Origin: Rhizorhapis sp036570425
GTDB taxonomy: Bacteria > Pseudomonadota > Alphaproteobacteria > Sphingomonadales > Sphingomonadaceae
Assembly (NCBI GenBank): GCA_036570425.1
Contig: DATCYF010000021.1
Location: 1 to 64,000, forward strand
Direction: 5' to 3'
DNA length: 64,000 bases
The translations under genes were made by a program, and so were the position numbers. The notes under the pieces were generated by a model that made no database searches, was not told the DNA's origin, and worked only from the letters and a program-made list of their open reading frames with translations. This document shows positions 16,967-26,330 of the stretch, piece after piece; positions within the stretch are counted from its first letter, which is position 1, and every line of letters begins with the position of its first letter.

Positions 16967-17644
16967 ATGATTGAAGACCATGTCCTGTTCATCGATGGCG
17001 AGGCCATTATACTCGACAAGCCTGCCGGGCTTGCGGTCGATCCGCCGAAAAATGGCGGAATGAGCCTTGAAAACCATCTCTCCCGCCTCACCTTCGGGTT
17101 CAAGCGCTGGCCTCTGGCCGTGCATCGGCTCGACCGGGACACGAGCGGTTGCCTGCTGCTGGCACGCCATCCCAAGGCGCACAAGCGCTTTGCCGCTGCC
17201 TTCGAGGCGCGTCAGGTGGTGAAAGGATATGTCGCCGTGCTTGAGGGCGTTCCGGCTGAACAATCGGGAATGATCGATCTGCCGCTTTACAAGGTGAGCA
17301 GCGCCGAAGAGGGCTGGCGCATGGTTGTGGACCAGCGCGGCAAGGCGGCACGCACCGCCTGGGAGAAGCTGACCGAAAAGGACGGGCGGAGCATGATCCG
17401 CTTCTTTCCCGAAACCGGGCGTACCCATCAGATCCGGGCGCACGCGCTTTACGGACTGGGCGCAGCCATCGTGGGCGATCCGGTCTATGGCGGCGGAACG
17501 CCCGCGCCGATGCTGCTCCACAGCCATTTCCTGTCACTGAAACGCGAAGGCAAGCCCCCGGTCGAAGCGACCGCGCCCTTGCCGGAACGCTTTGCAGCAG
17601 CCGGCTTCGGTCCGGAATATCTAAACGAAGGCGGTCATGATTGA
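16967..17644 (+). CDS. RluA-family RNA pseudouridine synthase
   Basis: A 225-residue pseudouridine synthase with no S4 domain. The catalytic aspartate is D56 in VHRLDRDTSGCLLLA. Other family motifs are IILDKPAGLAV near the N terminus and FFPETGRTHQIRAHA. It resembles the short RluA/TruC-like enzymes acting on rRNA or tRNA; the exact target is not clear. ATG 16967 begins the conserved domain; an earlier in-frame start at 16862 would overlap wrbA and add unrelated residues. The 3' end overlaps arfB by 8 bases, so the two are translationally coupled. Confidence 0.9.
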   Translation: MIEDHVLFIDGEAIILDKPAGLAVDPPKNGGMSLENHLSRLTFGFKRWPLAVHRLDRDTSGCLLLARHPKAHKRFAAAFEARQVVKGYVAVLEGVPAEQSGMIDLPLYKVSSAEEGWRMVVDQRGKAARTAWEKLTEKDGRSMIRFFPETGRTHQIRAHALYGLGAAIVGDPVYGGGTPAPMLLHSHFLSLKREGKPPVEATAPLPERFAAAGFGPEYLNEGGHD

Positions 17645-18035
17645 AATTCCGCCCGACGCGCTGGAGGAACGTTTCGTTACTGCAAGCGGGCCGGGTGGGC
17701 AGAATGTGAACAAGGTGGCAACGGCGGTTCAGTTGCGGGTGAATATCTTCCGCCTTGGCCTGCCACCTTATGCCTTTCGCCAACTGAAAACGCTCGCGGG
17801 ATCACGCCTGACGAACGAAGGTACGCTGGTCCTGACCGCACAGCGCTTCCGCACGCAGGAAGCGAACCGCCAGGACGCGCGCGAGCGGTTGATGGACATG
17901 CTGGAAAAAGCGCATGAACGGCAAGCGCGGCGCGTAAAGACAAAACCGAGCCGCACCGCCAAGGCCAAGCGGGTAGACAGCAAGGTTGCACGCGGCTCCA
18001 TCAAGAAAGCGCGGAGCAAAGTTCGACCGGATTAG
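17637..18035 (+). CDS. arfB: Alternative ribosome-rescue factor B (YaeJ-type peptidyl-tRNA hydrolase)
   Basis: A 132-residue codon-independent release factor. The catalytic GGQ lies at residues 20-22 in SGPGGQNVNKV. The C-terminal tail is long, strongly basic and likely disordered (KTKPSRTAKAKRV, KKARSKVRP), which in ArfB enters the empty mRNA channel of stalled ribosomes. Length and both parts match ArfB rather than a full release factor. It starts within the end of the pseudouridine synthase gene and is followed 18 bases later by the Met-sulfoxide reductase gene, so all three may share a transcript. Confidence 0.95.
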   Translation: MIEIPPDALEERFVTASGPGGQNVNKVATAVQLRVNIFRLGLPPYAFRQLKTLAGSRLTNEGTLVLTAQRFRTQEANRQDARERLMDMLEKAHERQARRVKTKPSRTAKAKRVDSKVARGSIKKARSKVRPD

Positions 18036-18053
18036 GGTATTGGAGGAAGCAAC

Positions 18054-18551
18054 ATGTTCTCATTCGACATCAATTCCGACAACCCAAAGACCCAGCTTTA
18101 CGCTGATCTCACCGCCGCGGCGAAAGCGGTCACGGCGGGCGAAAGGGACGCCATCGCCAATATGGCAAACGTCTCCGCTTTGATCTGGCAATTTCTGCCC
18201 GATCTCAACTGGGCGGGCTTCTATCGGCTGGTGGGCAATGAACTGGTGCTTGGTCCTTTTCAGGGCAAGGCGGCCTGCATTCGCATTCCCCTTGGCAAAG
18301 GTGTCTGCGGCACAGCAGCTCAGGAGCGCGTGACGCAATGCGTTACGGATGTTCGGGCCTTTCCGGGCCATATCGCCTGCGATGCCGCATCCCGTTCGGA
18401 AATCGTGGTGCCGGTCGTCCATGACCAACGGCTATTGGGAGTGCTTGACCTCGACAGCCCGGTTCCTTCGCGCTTTGATGCGGAAGATATTGCGGGTTTG
18501 GAGGAATTGATCAGCCAATTGGCCGAGGCGTTCGCCACACCTTTGATATAA
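18054..18551 (+). CDS. msrC: Free methionine-(R)-sulfoxide reductase (GAF-domain)
   Basis: A 165-residue single GAF-domain enzyme that reduces free methionine-(R)-sulfoxide with thioredoxin. The three redox cysteines are present: C75 (KAACIRIPLG), C85 (GKGVCGTAA) and C109 (FPGHIACDAASRSEIVVP). The motif SEIVVPV and full length agree with fRMsr. A ribosome binding site (GGAGG) lies nine bases before the ATG. Thioredoxin, its electron donor, is encoded convergently 190 bases downstream, a fitting neighbour. Confidence 0.94.
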   Translation: MFSFDINSDNPKTQLYADLTAAAKAVTAGERDAIANMANVSALIWQFLPDLNWAGFYRLVGNELVLGPFQGKAACIRIPLGKGVCGTAAQERVTQCVTDVRAFPGHIACDAASRSEIVVPVVHDQRLLGVLDLDSPVPSRFDAEDIAGLEELISQLAEAFATPLI

Positions 18552-18588
18552 AGCCAGCGGGCTTTTCAGGCCGGTGTTTATCAAGGCT

Positions 18589-18608
18589 TGTCTCGTACAT
18601 GCGAGACA
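18589..18608. repeat. Hairpin between the convergent msrC and trxA genes
   Basis: TGTCTCG and CGAGACA pair perfectly around a 6-base loop. There is no T-run, so it may act in termination or transcript stability for either side. Confidence 0.5.
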
Positions 18609-18611
18609 GAA

Positions 18612-18688
18612 ATTGAGCGAAGCCGAAATCCCTATCGAAGCAGTCCATGACGACACGTCCTTCGATAGCCATTCCGGCTTCACTCAAT
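18612..18688. repeat. Long nested palindrome, REP-like element
   Basis: The outer arms (18612-18629 and 18671-18688) match in 16 of 18 positions. Inside them CTATCGAAG (18632-18640) pairs exactly with CTTCGATAG (18660-18668). The whole forms one 77-base cruciform or RNA hairpin. The GCGAAGCCGAA-type arm resembles dispersed palindromic repeats in sphingomonad chromosomes (recollection, not checked). It lies between convergent gene ends, the usual place for REP elements. Confidence 0.65.
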
Positions 18689-18741
18689 AAGAGAGTCAGG
18701 ACAGACGGATTTCCTTCATCCGCTGCGCTTGGTGACTGAGA

Positions 18742-19062
18742 TTAAAGCTCTCCCTCAAGCCATCCCTTGAGCTGGCTCTTGGGCGCAGCGCCGACCTTCG
18801 TCGCGGCGGGCTGGCCATTCTTGAAAAGGATCATGGTGGGGATACCGCGAACGCCATATTTGGCCGGGGCGTCAGGATGATCGTCAATATTCAACTTGGC
18901 GATCGTGATTTTGTCACCGAGTTCGTCGGAAATTTCCTCCAGAGCCGGGCCGATCATTTTACAGGGGCCGCACCACTCCGCCCAGAAGTCCACGAGCACG
19001 GGCTTGTCCGAACCCAGCACGTCCGTTGCGAAGCTGCTGTCGGAAATCGCCTTGGTCGCCAT
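18742..19062 (-). CDS. trxA: Thioredoxin
   Basis: A 106-residue classical thioredoxin. The active site is WCGPCK with C31 and C34, the cis-proline lies in RGIPTMI, and DFWAEW precedes the active site. It donates electrons to ribonucleotide reductase, methionine sulfoxide reductases and peroxiredoxins. AAGGAGA lies upstream of the ATG at standard distance. It follows addA by 73 bases on the same strand, an arrangement common in alphaproteobacteria, and may have its own promoter as well. Confidence 0.97.
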   Translation of the reverse strand: MATKAISDSSFATDVLGSDKPVLVDFWAEWCGPCKMIGPALEEISDELGDKITIAKLNIDDHPDAPAKYGVRGIPTMILFKNGQPAATKVGAAPKSQLKGWLEGEL

Positions 19063-19135
19063 ATGAATTCTCCTTCGATGTGATCCAATATCTAGGGCGC
19101 GATCCGGTCAGGCTCAACCGCCCACCGGGAAATTC

Positions 19136-22100
19136 TTACTGTTCGCCCGGCAAGTCCACCTTTTCCGAACGGGGTCTGTGCGCATCCAAAAGATCCTGCG
19201 GAAGCCAAATCATCTTTGGGCCACTGGTATAGAGCAGCGATGCCTCCACCATATGACCAGGAAAAATGACCCTCAACGCGGCGGCATAGGCGGCCATCTG
19301 ACGCAGATGAGGCCGCGGGACCGCTGCGGCGTTATCAGGAACAAAACGCCCGGTCTTGAAATCCACGACATGCGCCTGCGTTTCGGTAACGCGGAGACGA
19401 TCGACTGTACCCGCGATGACCTCCTCCCCCACAATGGCGGCGATGGGCGCTTCGGCGAGCACGTCAGGCGCGAACAGCGGCGCAAAGGCGGCATCCTCGA
19501 TGATCGCAAGGGCGCTTTCGATAATTTCGGTGCGAATGCCATGACCCGTGACGCCCTGCGCTTTCAGGAGCCAGCGATCAGCGGCGGCTCGTCTGTCGGA
19601 AGGCGGCACCGCAGGCAGCCTTTCATACAGGGCATGCAGCCATTTGCCGCGTTCCGCAGCGGCACGCGCGGCAAGAGAGGGCGGCGGATCGGGAACGCTG
19701 TCCTCTTCCTGAGCCGATGGAGCAAGCGGACGCGGGGGACGCGCCTCGGCAGGGGCGGGTTGCCTGAGCCACGCGGGGAGTTCAGCCAAGGAAGCAAGGG
19801 GGGCTGACGCGCGCGCTTCAGCTTTTTTCGGATGCAGTGCCTCTGTGCCGCGATAAACGCGCTGCCCGCCCCAGCGGGGATTGTCCTCCGGCGCGATGCC
19901 GAGGCGCTCCATGGCAAGATGCACCTTTGCATACCAGCTTTGTTCGGGCGGCATGCCCCTGAACTTTGGCCCCAAAGAACCGCCAATAACCAGCCTTTCC
20001 TCAGCCCGCGTGAGAGCGACATAGAGAAGCCGCCAATGCTCCTCCATCTCAGCCTGCTCGCATTTCCGGGCTGCTTCCTCGATCGCTCCGAACTTTTCCG
20101 CGCGGCGGGGCGGCAGAACAGGCAGTTTGCTCCCGCCCGGCTCAAGCTCCCAATCGAAACCGCGCATATTGCCCATGCGCTTGGGGTCGACCGTCGCATC
20201 TGCGAGGATGACCAGGGGCGCTTGCAGCCCCTTTGCCCCATGCACAGTCAGCACGCGGACGCTGTCCCCCTGCGCGGCCGCGTCGCGGACAATTTCAACA
20301 TCGCCCCGATCAAACCAGTCGATAAACATCTGGAGCGAGGGATGAGAGTCGCTTTCGAATGCCAGCGCGGCGTTGAGCAATTCATCAATGGGATCGCGCG
20401 CCTCCGCGCCCAGACGCCTGAGCAGCTTTCGCCGTCCATCGAGCGGGCCGGAGAGAATATGCTCCAGATAACGATAAGGCGTGGTGAGATCGGCCTGCCC
20501 CAACAAAGCATAAAGCGGCGCGAGCAGATCAGTCTGGCCAAGCGTGCGGCGGAGATGACTCCAGAGGCCCACGCCCTTCTCGCGCGGCGCCCGGTTTTGC
20601 AAATCGTCCTGCGTCCAGCCGATCAACGGGGATACGAGCAGGTTGGCAAGGTTAAGGTCATCCTGGGGCTGCAACGCAAAGCGGAGCGCCGCCAGCAGGT
20701 CACGCACGGCAAGCGGCGCGTTCAGGCGAAGGCGGTCAATGCCCGCGACCGGCACCTTCTCCTCATACAGGCGTGCAACGATCAACCGGGCAAGATCGCT
20801 GCGCTTGCGGACAAGGATCATGATGTCGCCGGGGCGAAGCGCGCACCCCTTGCTCTGGAGCATCAGGCCGCCGTCCAGCCATTCGCGGATTTGCGCCGCC
20901 AACCGGGCAGCATGTTCGCGAACGGCATCCGCCAGCCAATCCTCCTCCCCCTCATCCTCGCTGTCCTGATCGGCCAGCGTGGTGGAAGAAACGGGATTCC
21001 AGAGGATGACTTCGCCGGGATGAAGGATGGCGCTGTCGTGCGGCTCAGCCGGTTCCAGCAGCCCCATCTCTTCGCTGCCGACTTCGGCAATGACCGCATC
21101 GACAAGTTCGAGGACGGGCGGAGTGGAGCGGAAGGATTGAACGAGCGAGAGGCTATGGAAACGCCTTTTCGCCGTCTCGGCCTTGCCCCGAAAGCTGGCT
21201 GCGGCCGCTCTGAACGCGTCGGGGCTGGTGCCCTGGAAACCGAAGATCGCCTGTTTGAAATCGCCGACGGTGAAGATGGTGCGGACCTTGTCCCCCTTTG
21301 CGCCTTCGCCTGAGAAAAAGTCTGCGGCAAGGGCCGCAACTATTTGCCATTGCGCGATATTTGTATCCTGCGCCTCATCGACAAGGATATGATCGGTGGT
21401 CTGGTCGAGCTTGTAACGGATCCATTCGGCCATCCTGTTTTCATTGAGGAGGTGGACCGTCTTGCGGATCAGATCGTCGAAATCGACAGCCCCGGCCAGG
21501 CGCTTCGCCTCGCCATAGGCCCGCGCATAAGCTCGGCCTGCGGAAAGCGCCTGTGCATAAAGGTCAGCCCAGAGGACGCGCGCGCGCAGTTTAAGGAGAT
21601 TGTCGCAGCATTCGCCCAACCGCGCCGAAAGGGCTTCATAATCGGGCTCGGCATCCATCAGCTTGGGCGAGCATTTGCGCGGTTCGCCCTTGCCAGTCCG
21701 AAAGACCGAAAGAAGGTCGGCCAGCGCTGACGCCCTCCCCTGGCCCGAAGCTGCGCGCCAGCGGGCTATGATGTCGCAATGCTCAAGTGCCGTCTTCGTG
21801 GCCCAGGCCGCATTGGCCCCTGCAATGCGTGACAGCGCGGCAACGTCGAACATCGTATCAGCGCAGGCGCTTGCGATTTCGTTCTCGACATCTCCTGTCG
21901 GAAGTTCAAGGATTTCGCGCAGCCAGAGCCCAATGTCCGGAGGCAGTGATGCCATGGCGTCCGGTGCAGCAGCGCAGCGCATGAGAAAGTTTTCCGCCCC
22001 CTCTTCACCAAGGCGAAGACTGAGCGACTGCATATCAGCGATCAGGGCTGTGTCGCCCTCCGCTTCAGCGCGAACGAGAAGGTCCGCGAGCGCCGCGCGG

Positions 22101-22579
22101 GCCATGCTCTTCTGTTCGCGCTGGTCGAGCGGACGAAAGCCGGGGACAAGATCTGCCTCAATCGGGAAGGCGGAAAGCAAGGTCTGGCAGAAACTATGGA
22201 TCGTCTGGATGCGGAGGCCGCCGCCGCTGGCGTCGAGAACGCTGGCAAAAAGGGTGCGGGCGCGTTCCTGCGTTTCCGGCCCATGATCCTCGCCCAGAGC
22301 CATCAGGTCCATGGCGAGCGCGGGGCCGTCCATCTGCACCCATGCAGCCAGGCGGTTATGGATGCGTTCCGCCATTTCCGCGGCGCCCGCTTTCGTGAAG
22401 GTGAGACAGAGGATATTTTCCGGGCTGACGTCCGGCCGAAGCAGCAGGCGAAAGACGCGGGCGGTGAGCACATGGGTCTTTCCCGTGCCAGCCGAAGCGC
22501 TGAGCCAGACATGATCCTCCGGGTGGGAGGCGAGGCTTTGACTGCCCTTTAATGGCTGAAGGCAGGCGTGGGAATTCAT
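19136..22579 (-). CDS. addA: Double-strand break repair helicase-nuclease subunit AddA
   Basis: A 1147-residue UvrD/RecB-like protein. Walker A is SASAGTGKT at residues 27-35; the superfamily 1 helicase motifs follow (LCLTFTKAGAAEMAER, ILVDEAQDTNIAQW, TVGDFKQAIFGFQG, RVLTVHGAKGLQAP, LLYVALTRAEERL). The C-terminal RecB-type nuclease has its catalytic core in HVVDFKTGRFV. With AddB it resects DNA ends for RecA loading. The start is 24 bases after the addB stop. The full set of motifs shows an intact enzyme. Confidence 0.97.
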   Translation of the reverse strand: MNSHACLQPLKGSQSLASHPEDHVWLSASAGTGKTHVLTARVFRLLLRPDVSPENILCLTFTKAGAAEMAERIHNRLAAWVQMDGPALAMDLMALGEDHGPETQERARTLFASVLDASGGGLRIQTIHSFCQTLLSAFPIEADLVPGFRPLDQREQKSMARAALADLLVRAEAEGDTALIADMQSLSLRLGEEGAENFLMRCAAAPDAMASLPPDIGLWLREILELPTGDVENEIASACADTMFDVAALSRIAGANAAWATKTALEHCDIIARWRAASGQGRASALADLLSVFRTGKGEPRKCSPKLMDAEPDYEALSARLGECCDNLLKLRARVLWADLYAQALSAGRAYARAYGEAKRLAGAVDFDDLIRKTVHLLNENRMAEWIRYKLDQTTDHILVDEAQDTNIAQWQIVAALAADFFSGEGAKGDKVRTIFTVGDFKQAIFGFQGTSPDAFRAAAASFRGKAETAKRRFHSLSLVQSFRSTPPVLELVDAVIAEVGSEEMGLLEPAEPHDSAILHPGEVILWNPVSSTTLADQDSEDEGEEDWLADAVREHAARLAAQIREWLDGGLMLQSKGCALRPGDIMILVRKRSDLARLIVARLYEEKVPVAGIDRLRLNAPLAVRDLLAALRFALQPQDDLNLANLLVSPLIGWTQDDLQNRAPREKGVGLWSHLRRTLGQTDLLAPLYALLGQADLTTPYRYLEHILSGPLDGRRKLLRRLGAEARDPIDELLNAALAFESDSHPSLQMFIDWFDRGDVEIVRDAAAQGDSVRVLTVHGAKGLQAPLVILADATVDPKRMGNMRGFDWELEPGGSKLPVLPPRRAEKFGAIEEAARKCEQAEMEEHWRLLYVALTRAEERLVIGGSLGPKFRGMPPEQSWYAKVHLAMERLGIAPEDNPRWGGQRVYRGTEALHPKKAEARASAPLASLAELPAWLRQPAPAEARPPRPLAPSAQEEDSVPDPPPSLAARAAAERGKWLHALYERLPAVPPSDRRAAADRWLLKAQGVTGHGIRTEIIESALAIIEDAAFAPLFAPDVLAEAPIAAIVGEEVIAGTVDRLRVTETQAHVVDFKTGRFVPDNAAAVPRPHLRQMAAYAAALRVIFPGHMVEASLLYTSGPKMIWLPQDLLDAHRPRSEKVDLPGEQ

Positions 22580-22603
22580 AAGCCCGCCAGAAATATAGCG
22601 CGC

Positions 22604-25600
22604 TTACGCATTGTCATTCTTCTCGCTCCGGCCCCGCCCATACCATTCCTCCAGACGCATAAGCTGGTCATAATCGCCATAGGTGGGAATTTCGGGATGA
22701 AGTTTCGCTGTGAAGGGTTCATGGCCTGTGAGCCACTTTTCCACCGCATCAATGAAATGCGCCGCTGCCTTTTCGGTGAATTCATTCGTAGCAATCTTGC
22801 CCCGTGCACCCTTCGGGTCGACGGGACTTTGACAATAGCCGAAACTGTCGGCTTTGGAATCGCGGCCGAGCGACCAATATTCGAATGCCGCGACGTCGCC
22901 GCTTCCATCAAGCCCTTCGAATTCACCCTGCTCCGCTATAAGACCAAGAAGGCCCAATTGCATGGAATAGCCCGCCGCCACCTGCTTGCCGCTGGGTGGT
23001 TTGCCGGTTTTATAGTCGATGATTGCAAGGCTGCCATCGGGTAGCACGTCAATCCGATCCGCTTTCCCCGACAGATTGACATCGGCAATGTGCAGGCGTC
23101 CCCATTTTTCCGCCAGCAGGGGCTTGCGGCCCGCCTCCAAACCCTCCGCCACTTCGCGCGCAACCCAGTCTATCGCCTGCATGAGGCGCGGCTGCCAAAG
23201 CGCCCGTATAAGTGGGTGGGAATCGGTTCCCGCCAGCATCTCCATGGCCCGCGGCGCAAGCCGGGCCGGGTTCCAATCGTCCTCCAAAGCCCATTTTTCA
23301 AGAACGTCATGGACAGCCGTACCACGCCAGGCGGCACTGGGCTCCGCATCCACCGGATCGAGCGAGGAAAGGCCAAGCATTTTGCGGGCATAAAAGCTGT
23401 AGGGATCGGCCTTCAGCCGGTCCACGTCCGTCACGGCTATATTTTTCGGCCGCGCATCGACAGGAGGATTCGGCGCTGGCTGGCTGGCGGGATGATAGCC
23501 ATCCGGTTCATCAACAATGAGCGCTAACCGGTGGTATTCATTGGCTTCCTTCCACTGCGCGCCCGCCATGGCCTTTAGGCGCAGCCAGAAGCGGGAGGCA
23601 ATGGCAGGTGCGGCGGCGTCCCGCCGGGCGCGCGTAATGAGCACCTGCGGGGCACCGAGCGCATTGGCGAGGTCATGAGCGGAAAGCCCGATGCGGCGCT
23701 CAAGGCTGGGCAGACCGAGTTCATGCCTGATCTTCGGAGCCAGCCAGGGATCGGGTGATGGAAGCGCAGGCCAGGTCCCTTCATTAAGCCCACCCAGAAT
23801 CATGAGATCGGCCTGCTGAAGCCGAGCCTCAAGCAATCCGAGAATCGCAATGCGCGGATGCCCGCCTTGCGGTGGCCTGATAGCGGTGTTCGACAAGACT
23901 TGCTGCAGCAGGAACACGAACGAACGCGGGTCCGTATCGCGGGGCCCCTCACCAGCGGCAGCCTCCATCTCTGCGAAAGTAGCGGCGGCCTGATGCCCCT
24001 GATGCCCTGCCCAGACCTTGTCACCTGTCAAGACGCCGGCCGCCTCTCTCAAGGCAGCGAGTTGACCAGGAAGCGGGATGCCCTGGACTATGGCAGCTTC
24101 AAGCGGCGCCAGAATAACGCGGACTTCAGCCCACCAGACGCTGAGGCCGCCCCCGCCCTCTTTCTGCGGGAGAGGGTTTCGCCGAAGTGCAATCAACTGA
24201 TCGATTCCCGCCAACCCCGCGGGCGGTCTGGGCCCGCGCAGAAGCAGATCGAAACGGCGAACCTGTTCGAGCCAGGGCAGACGCTCATCCCCCGCTTTCA
24301 CCAGCGGATGCTTGAGAAGCGCCAGCAGAGCCACCGGCGCAAAGCGTTCAGCGGCTGCCTCTGCCAAAGCGACGAGCAGCGTGCCTGCGGGCAGTTCCGA
24401 AAGAGGCCGCCCGGCGCTATCGTCCGCTTCGATGCCCCAGCGCTTCAGATGCGCCGAAACGCGGGTGGCAAGCGCGCGATCAGGCGTAACCAACGCGGCG
24501 GTCTTCTCCGGCGATTCCAAGGCTTCGCGCAGAGCGATCGCAATGGCCTGCGCCTCTTCGGCAGGCGTCGCTACCTCGATCGCCCGAACGCCCGCCAGAT
24601 TGCGGTCGCCTGTCTCCAGATCGCGCCATTTGGTCGTCAGCCGGGCCGGCAGCATGGCGTTGGAGATATTGCGGCTGCGCGCTGCCCTTGCATCATGGCC
24701 GCCGCCCCAGCGCCACTGTGCCACTTCGTCGCGGTGCACGCTCATGCGATCGAGGAGGAGTTTCAACGCGAATTGGGGATGTGTCTCAATGGCGCGCCGG
24801 CGAGAACCACTGACGGGATCGGGATCAAACGGACCGATGCTGTCCCATTCTTCGGGGGACAGATTGAGATCGAGGTCGGGCAGCACCACCATTCCACGCT
24901 GCATGCGAGCGACGCGGTGAAGAAGGCCCGCGATAGCCGGAGCAGGCGTGGCGATACCGGCTGCAACGACAAAGCCGGATGGCGGCGCACTGCGCCACCG
25001 TTCGGCAATGTAGGCGAGCAATCTGTTACGCCTCTCGGCCATGTCGATGAGCGCCCGTGCGGCCAATTCACGCGGCCAGCGCTCCAACAAAATATTGAAT
25101 AGCTCCAGTGACTTGTTCCAGTGATCGGAGAGATCGCCTGAAACATTCAGTTCACGGAGTTTCTCGGGGCCGACCTTTTCGATCAGCAGTTGGTCAAGCG
25201 TTTGACCCAATGCCGTGGCAAGACGCATGGCCTCCCCCGCATCGACTGGCTGACCGGAACCAGCACGCACATCCTGCACCATCCGGGCGAGGATCATCTG
25301 CCGCTCCATGGGGGCAATGGCGGGGGGAATATCCACGTCCTCCCCAATGGGATCAAGCGCGCTGCCCAGCTTTTCGTCAAGATCCAGATCACCCAGGGGT
25401 ACAAGGCGCGGGAGCAGCAAGCCGGTTTCAGCGCGACGGACAAAGGCTTCGCTGATCGCGCGTGCGGCCCTGTTGGTGGGCACGAGGATAATGCCCCGCG
25501 CAAGCGCCATGCGATCCCCGCCATGCTGCGCGAGCAATCCCGCTGCAAGCGCATCGGCAAAGGCCCGATGTGCCGGTATGGTGAAGACAGTGGGCTGTTC

Positions 25601-25612
25601 GGGGCTACCCAC
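22604..25612 (-). CDS. addB: Double-strand break repair protein AddB
   Basis: About 1002 residues. The N terminus (VFTIPAHRAFADALAAGL, GIILVPTNRAARA) is a degenerate helicase-like domain; the C terminus is a PD-(D/E)xK nuclease with IIDYKTGKPP preceded by RGTAVHDVLEKWA. The protein has one cysteine (GYCQSP), so it cannot carry the 4Fe-4S clamp of Bacillus AddB; alphaproteobacterial AddB is known as a distinct group. Start: GTG 25612 overlaps the murU stop and puts FTIPAHR ten residues in, as in relatives. ATG 25678 would add 22 residues inside murU. The start is the only real uncertainty. Confidence 0.93.
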   Translation of the reverse strand: MGSPEQPTVFTIPAHRAFADALAAGLLAQHGGDRMALARGIILVPTNRAARAISEAFVRRAETGLLLPRLVPLGDLDLDEKLGSALDPIGEDVDIPPAIAPMERQMILARMVQDVRAGSGQPVDAGEAMRLATALGQTLDQLLIEKVGPEKLRELNVSGDLSDHWNKSLELFNILLERWPRELAARALIDMAERRNRLLAYIAERWRSAPPSGFVVAAGIATPAPAIAGLLHRVARMQRGMVVLPDLDLNLSPEEWDSIGPFDPDPVSGSRRRAIETHPQFALKLLLDRMSVHRDEVAQWRWGGGHDARAARSRNISNAMLPARLTTKWRDLETGDRNLAGVRAIEVATPAEEAQAIAIALREALESPEKTAALVTPDRALATRVSAHLKRWGIEADDSAGRPLSELPAGTLLVALAEAAAERFAPVALLALLKHPLVKAGDERLPWLEQVRRFDLLLRGPRPPAGLAGIDQLIALRRNPLPQKEGGGGLSVWWAEVRVILAPLEAAIVQGIPLPGQLAALREAAGVLTGDKVWAGHQGHQAAATFAEMEAAAGEGPRDTDPRSFVFLLQQVLSNTAIRPPQGGHPRIAILGLLEARLQQADLMILGGLNEGTWPALPSPDPWLAPKIRHELGLPSLERRIGLSAHDLANALGAPQVLITRARRDAAAPAIASRFWLRLKAMAGAQWKEANEYHRLALIVDEPDGYHPASQPAPNPPVDARPKNIAVTDVDRLKADPYSFYARKMLGLSSLDPVDAEPSAAWRGTAVHDVLEKWALEDDWNPARLAPRAMEMLAGTDSHPLIRALWQPRLMQAIDWVAREVAEGLEAGRKPLLAEKWGRLHIADVNLSGKADRIDVLPDGSLAIIDYKTGKPPSGKQVAAGYSMQLGLLGLIAEQGEFEGLDGSGDVAAFEYWSLGRDSKADSFGYCQSPVDPKGARGKIATNEFTEKAAAHFIDAVEKWLTGHEPFTAKLHPEIPTYGDYDQLMRLEEWYGRGRSEKNDNA

Positions 25613-26330
25613 CTGCGATAATCGCCTCGGCCCGGGGAATGGCGGGGGGCGAACCAACGTCAAACCACAGCCCCTCATGCGAGACCCCGTAGAGACGTCC
25701 CTCCTCTATCGCCCGGTCCCAGAAGACATTGGTGGAGAAAGCGTCAGTCGGCGGATCCCGCAACAAGCGTGGCGAGATGAGTTGGACGCCCGTAAAGACG
25801 AAAGGCGCAAGACGACCGGTGCGGCGGCGCGTAATGCGGCCCGTATCGTCCATGTGGAAGTCACCCGGTCCCCGATGACAATGCGCCCGGGCATGAGGAA
25901 CGAGAAGCAGAAGCGCGTCCATTTTCTCATCATCCCAATGACTTGCCAGCATCTCGATGCTGTCCTGCGGTCCGTCAATCCAGATATTGTCGCTATTGGC
26001 GCATAGAAATGGCCGATCCCCCAGCATCGGAAGCGCCTTCACCAGGCCGCCGCCGGTTTCCAGCAGCTTGTCCCGCTCGTCGGAAATGAGGATTTCCATG
26101 GGGCTTTTGCGCGCCTTTACATGGGCAATCAATGTATCGGGCAGGTAGTGGACGTTGATGACCACTTTTTCGATGCCCCCAGCTTCCAATCGATCAAGCG
26201 CGTGATCGAGCAGCGGCTTTCCGGCGACTTTCACCAGTGGCTTGGGGCGAGTGGCAGTCAGGGGCCGCATGCGCTTGCCAAGACCTGCGGCCATCAGCAT
26301 GGCCGTTTTTACGGGCTTCCCGTTGATCAT
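25605..26330 (-). CDS. murU: N-acetylmuramate-1-phosphate uridylyltransferase (MurU-type nucleotidyltransferase)
   Basis: A 241-residue nucleotidyltransferase of the GT-A-like sugar-phosphate family. The nucleotide loop is MLMAAGLGKRMRPLT, followed by KPLVKVAGKPLLDH and the metal aspartate region FLCANSDNIW. It overlaps the upstream kinase gene as ATGA. The kinase/nucleotidyltransferase pair matches AmgK-MurU, which turns recovered MurNAc into UDP-MurNAc and bypasses early peptidoglycan synthesis and fosfomycin's target. Alternative: another sugar-1-phosphate nucleotidyltransferase. The kinase partner makes MurU the best call. Confidence 0.87.
   Translation of the reverse strand: MINGKPVKTAMLMAAGLGKRMRPLTATRPKPLVKVAGKPLLDHALDRLEAGGIEKVVINVHYLPDTLIAHVKARKSPMEILISDERDKLLETGGGLVKALPMLGDRPFLCANSDNIWIDGPQDSIEMLASHWDDEKMDALLLLVPHARAHCHRGPGDFHMDDTGRITRRRTGRLAPFVFTGVQLISPRLLRDPPTDAFSTNVFWDRAIEEGRLYGVSHEGLWFDVGSPPAIPRAEAIIAGG

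Noticed and set aside
19832..21313. A 493-codon plus-strand frame opposite addA
   Set aside because: Antisense shadow; addA has all helicase motifs in the other strand.
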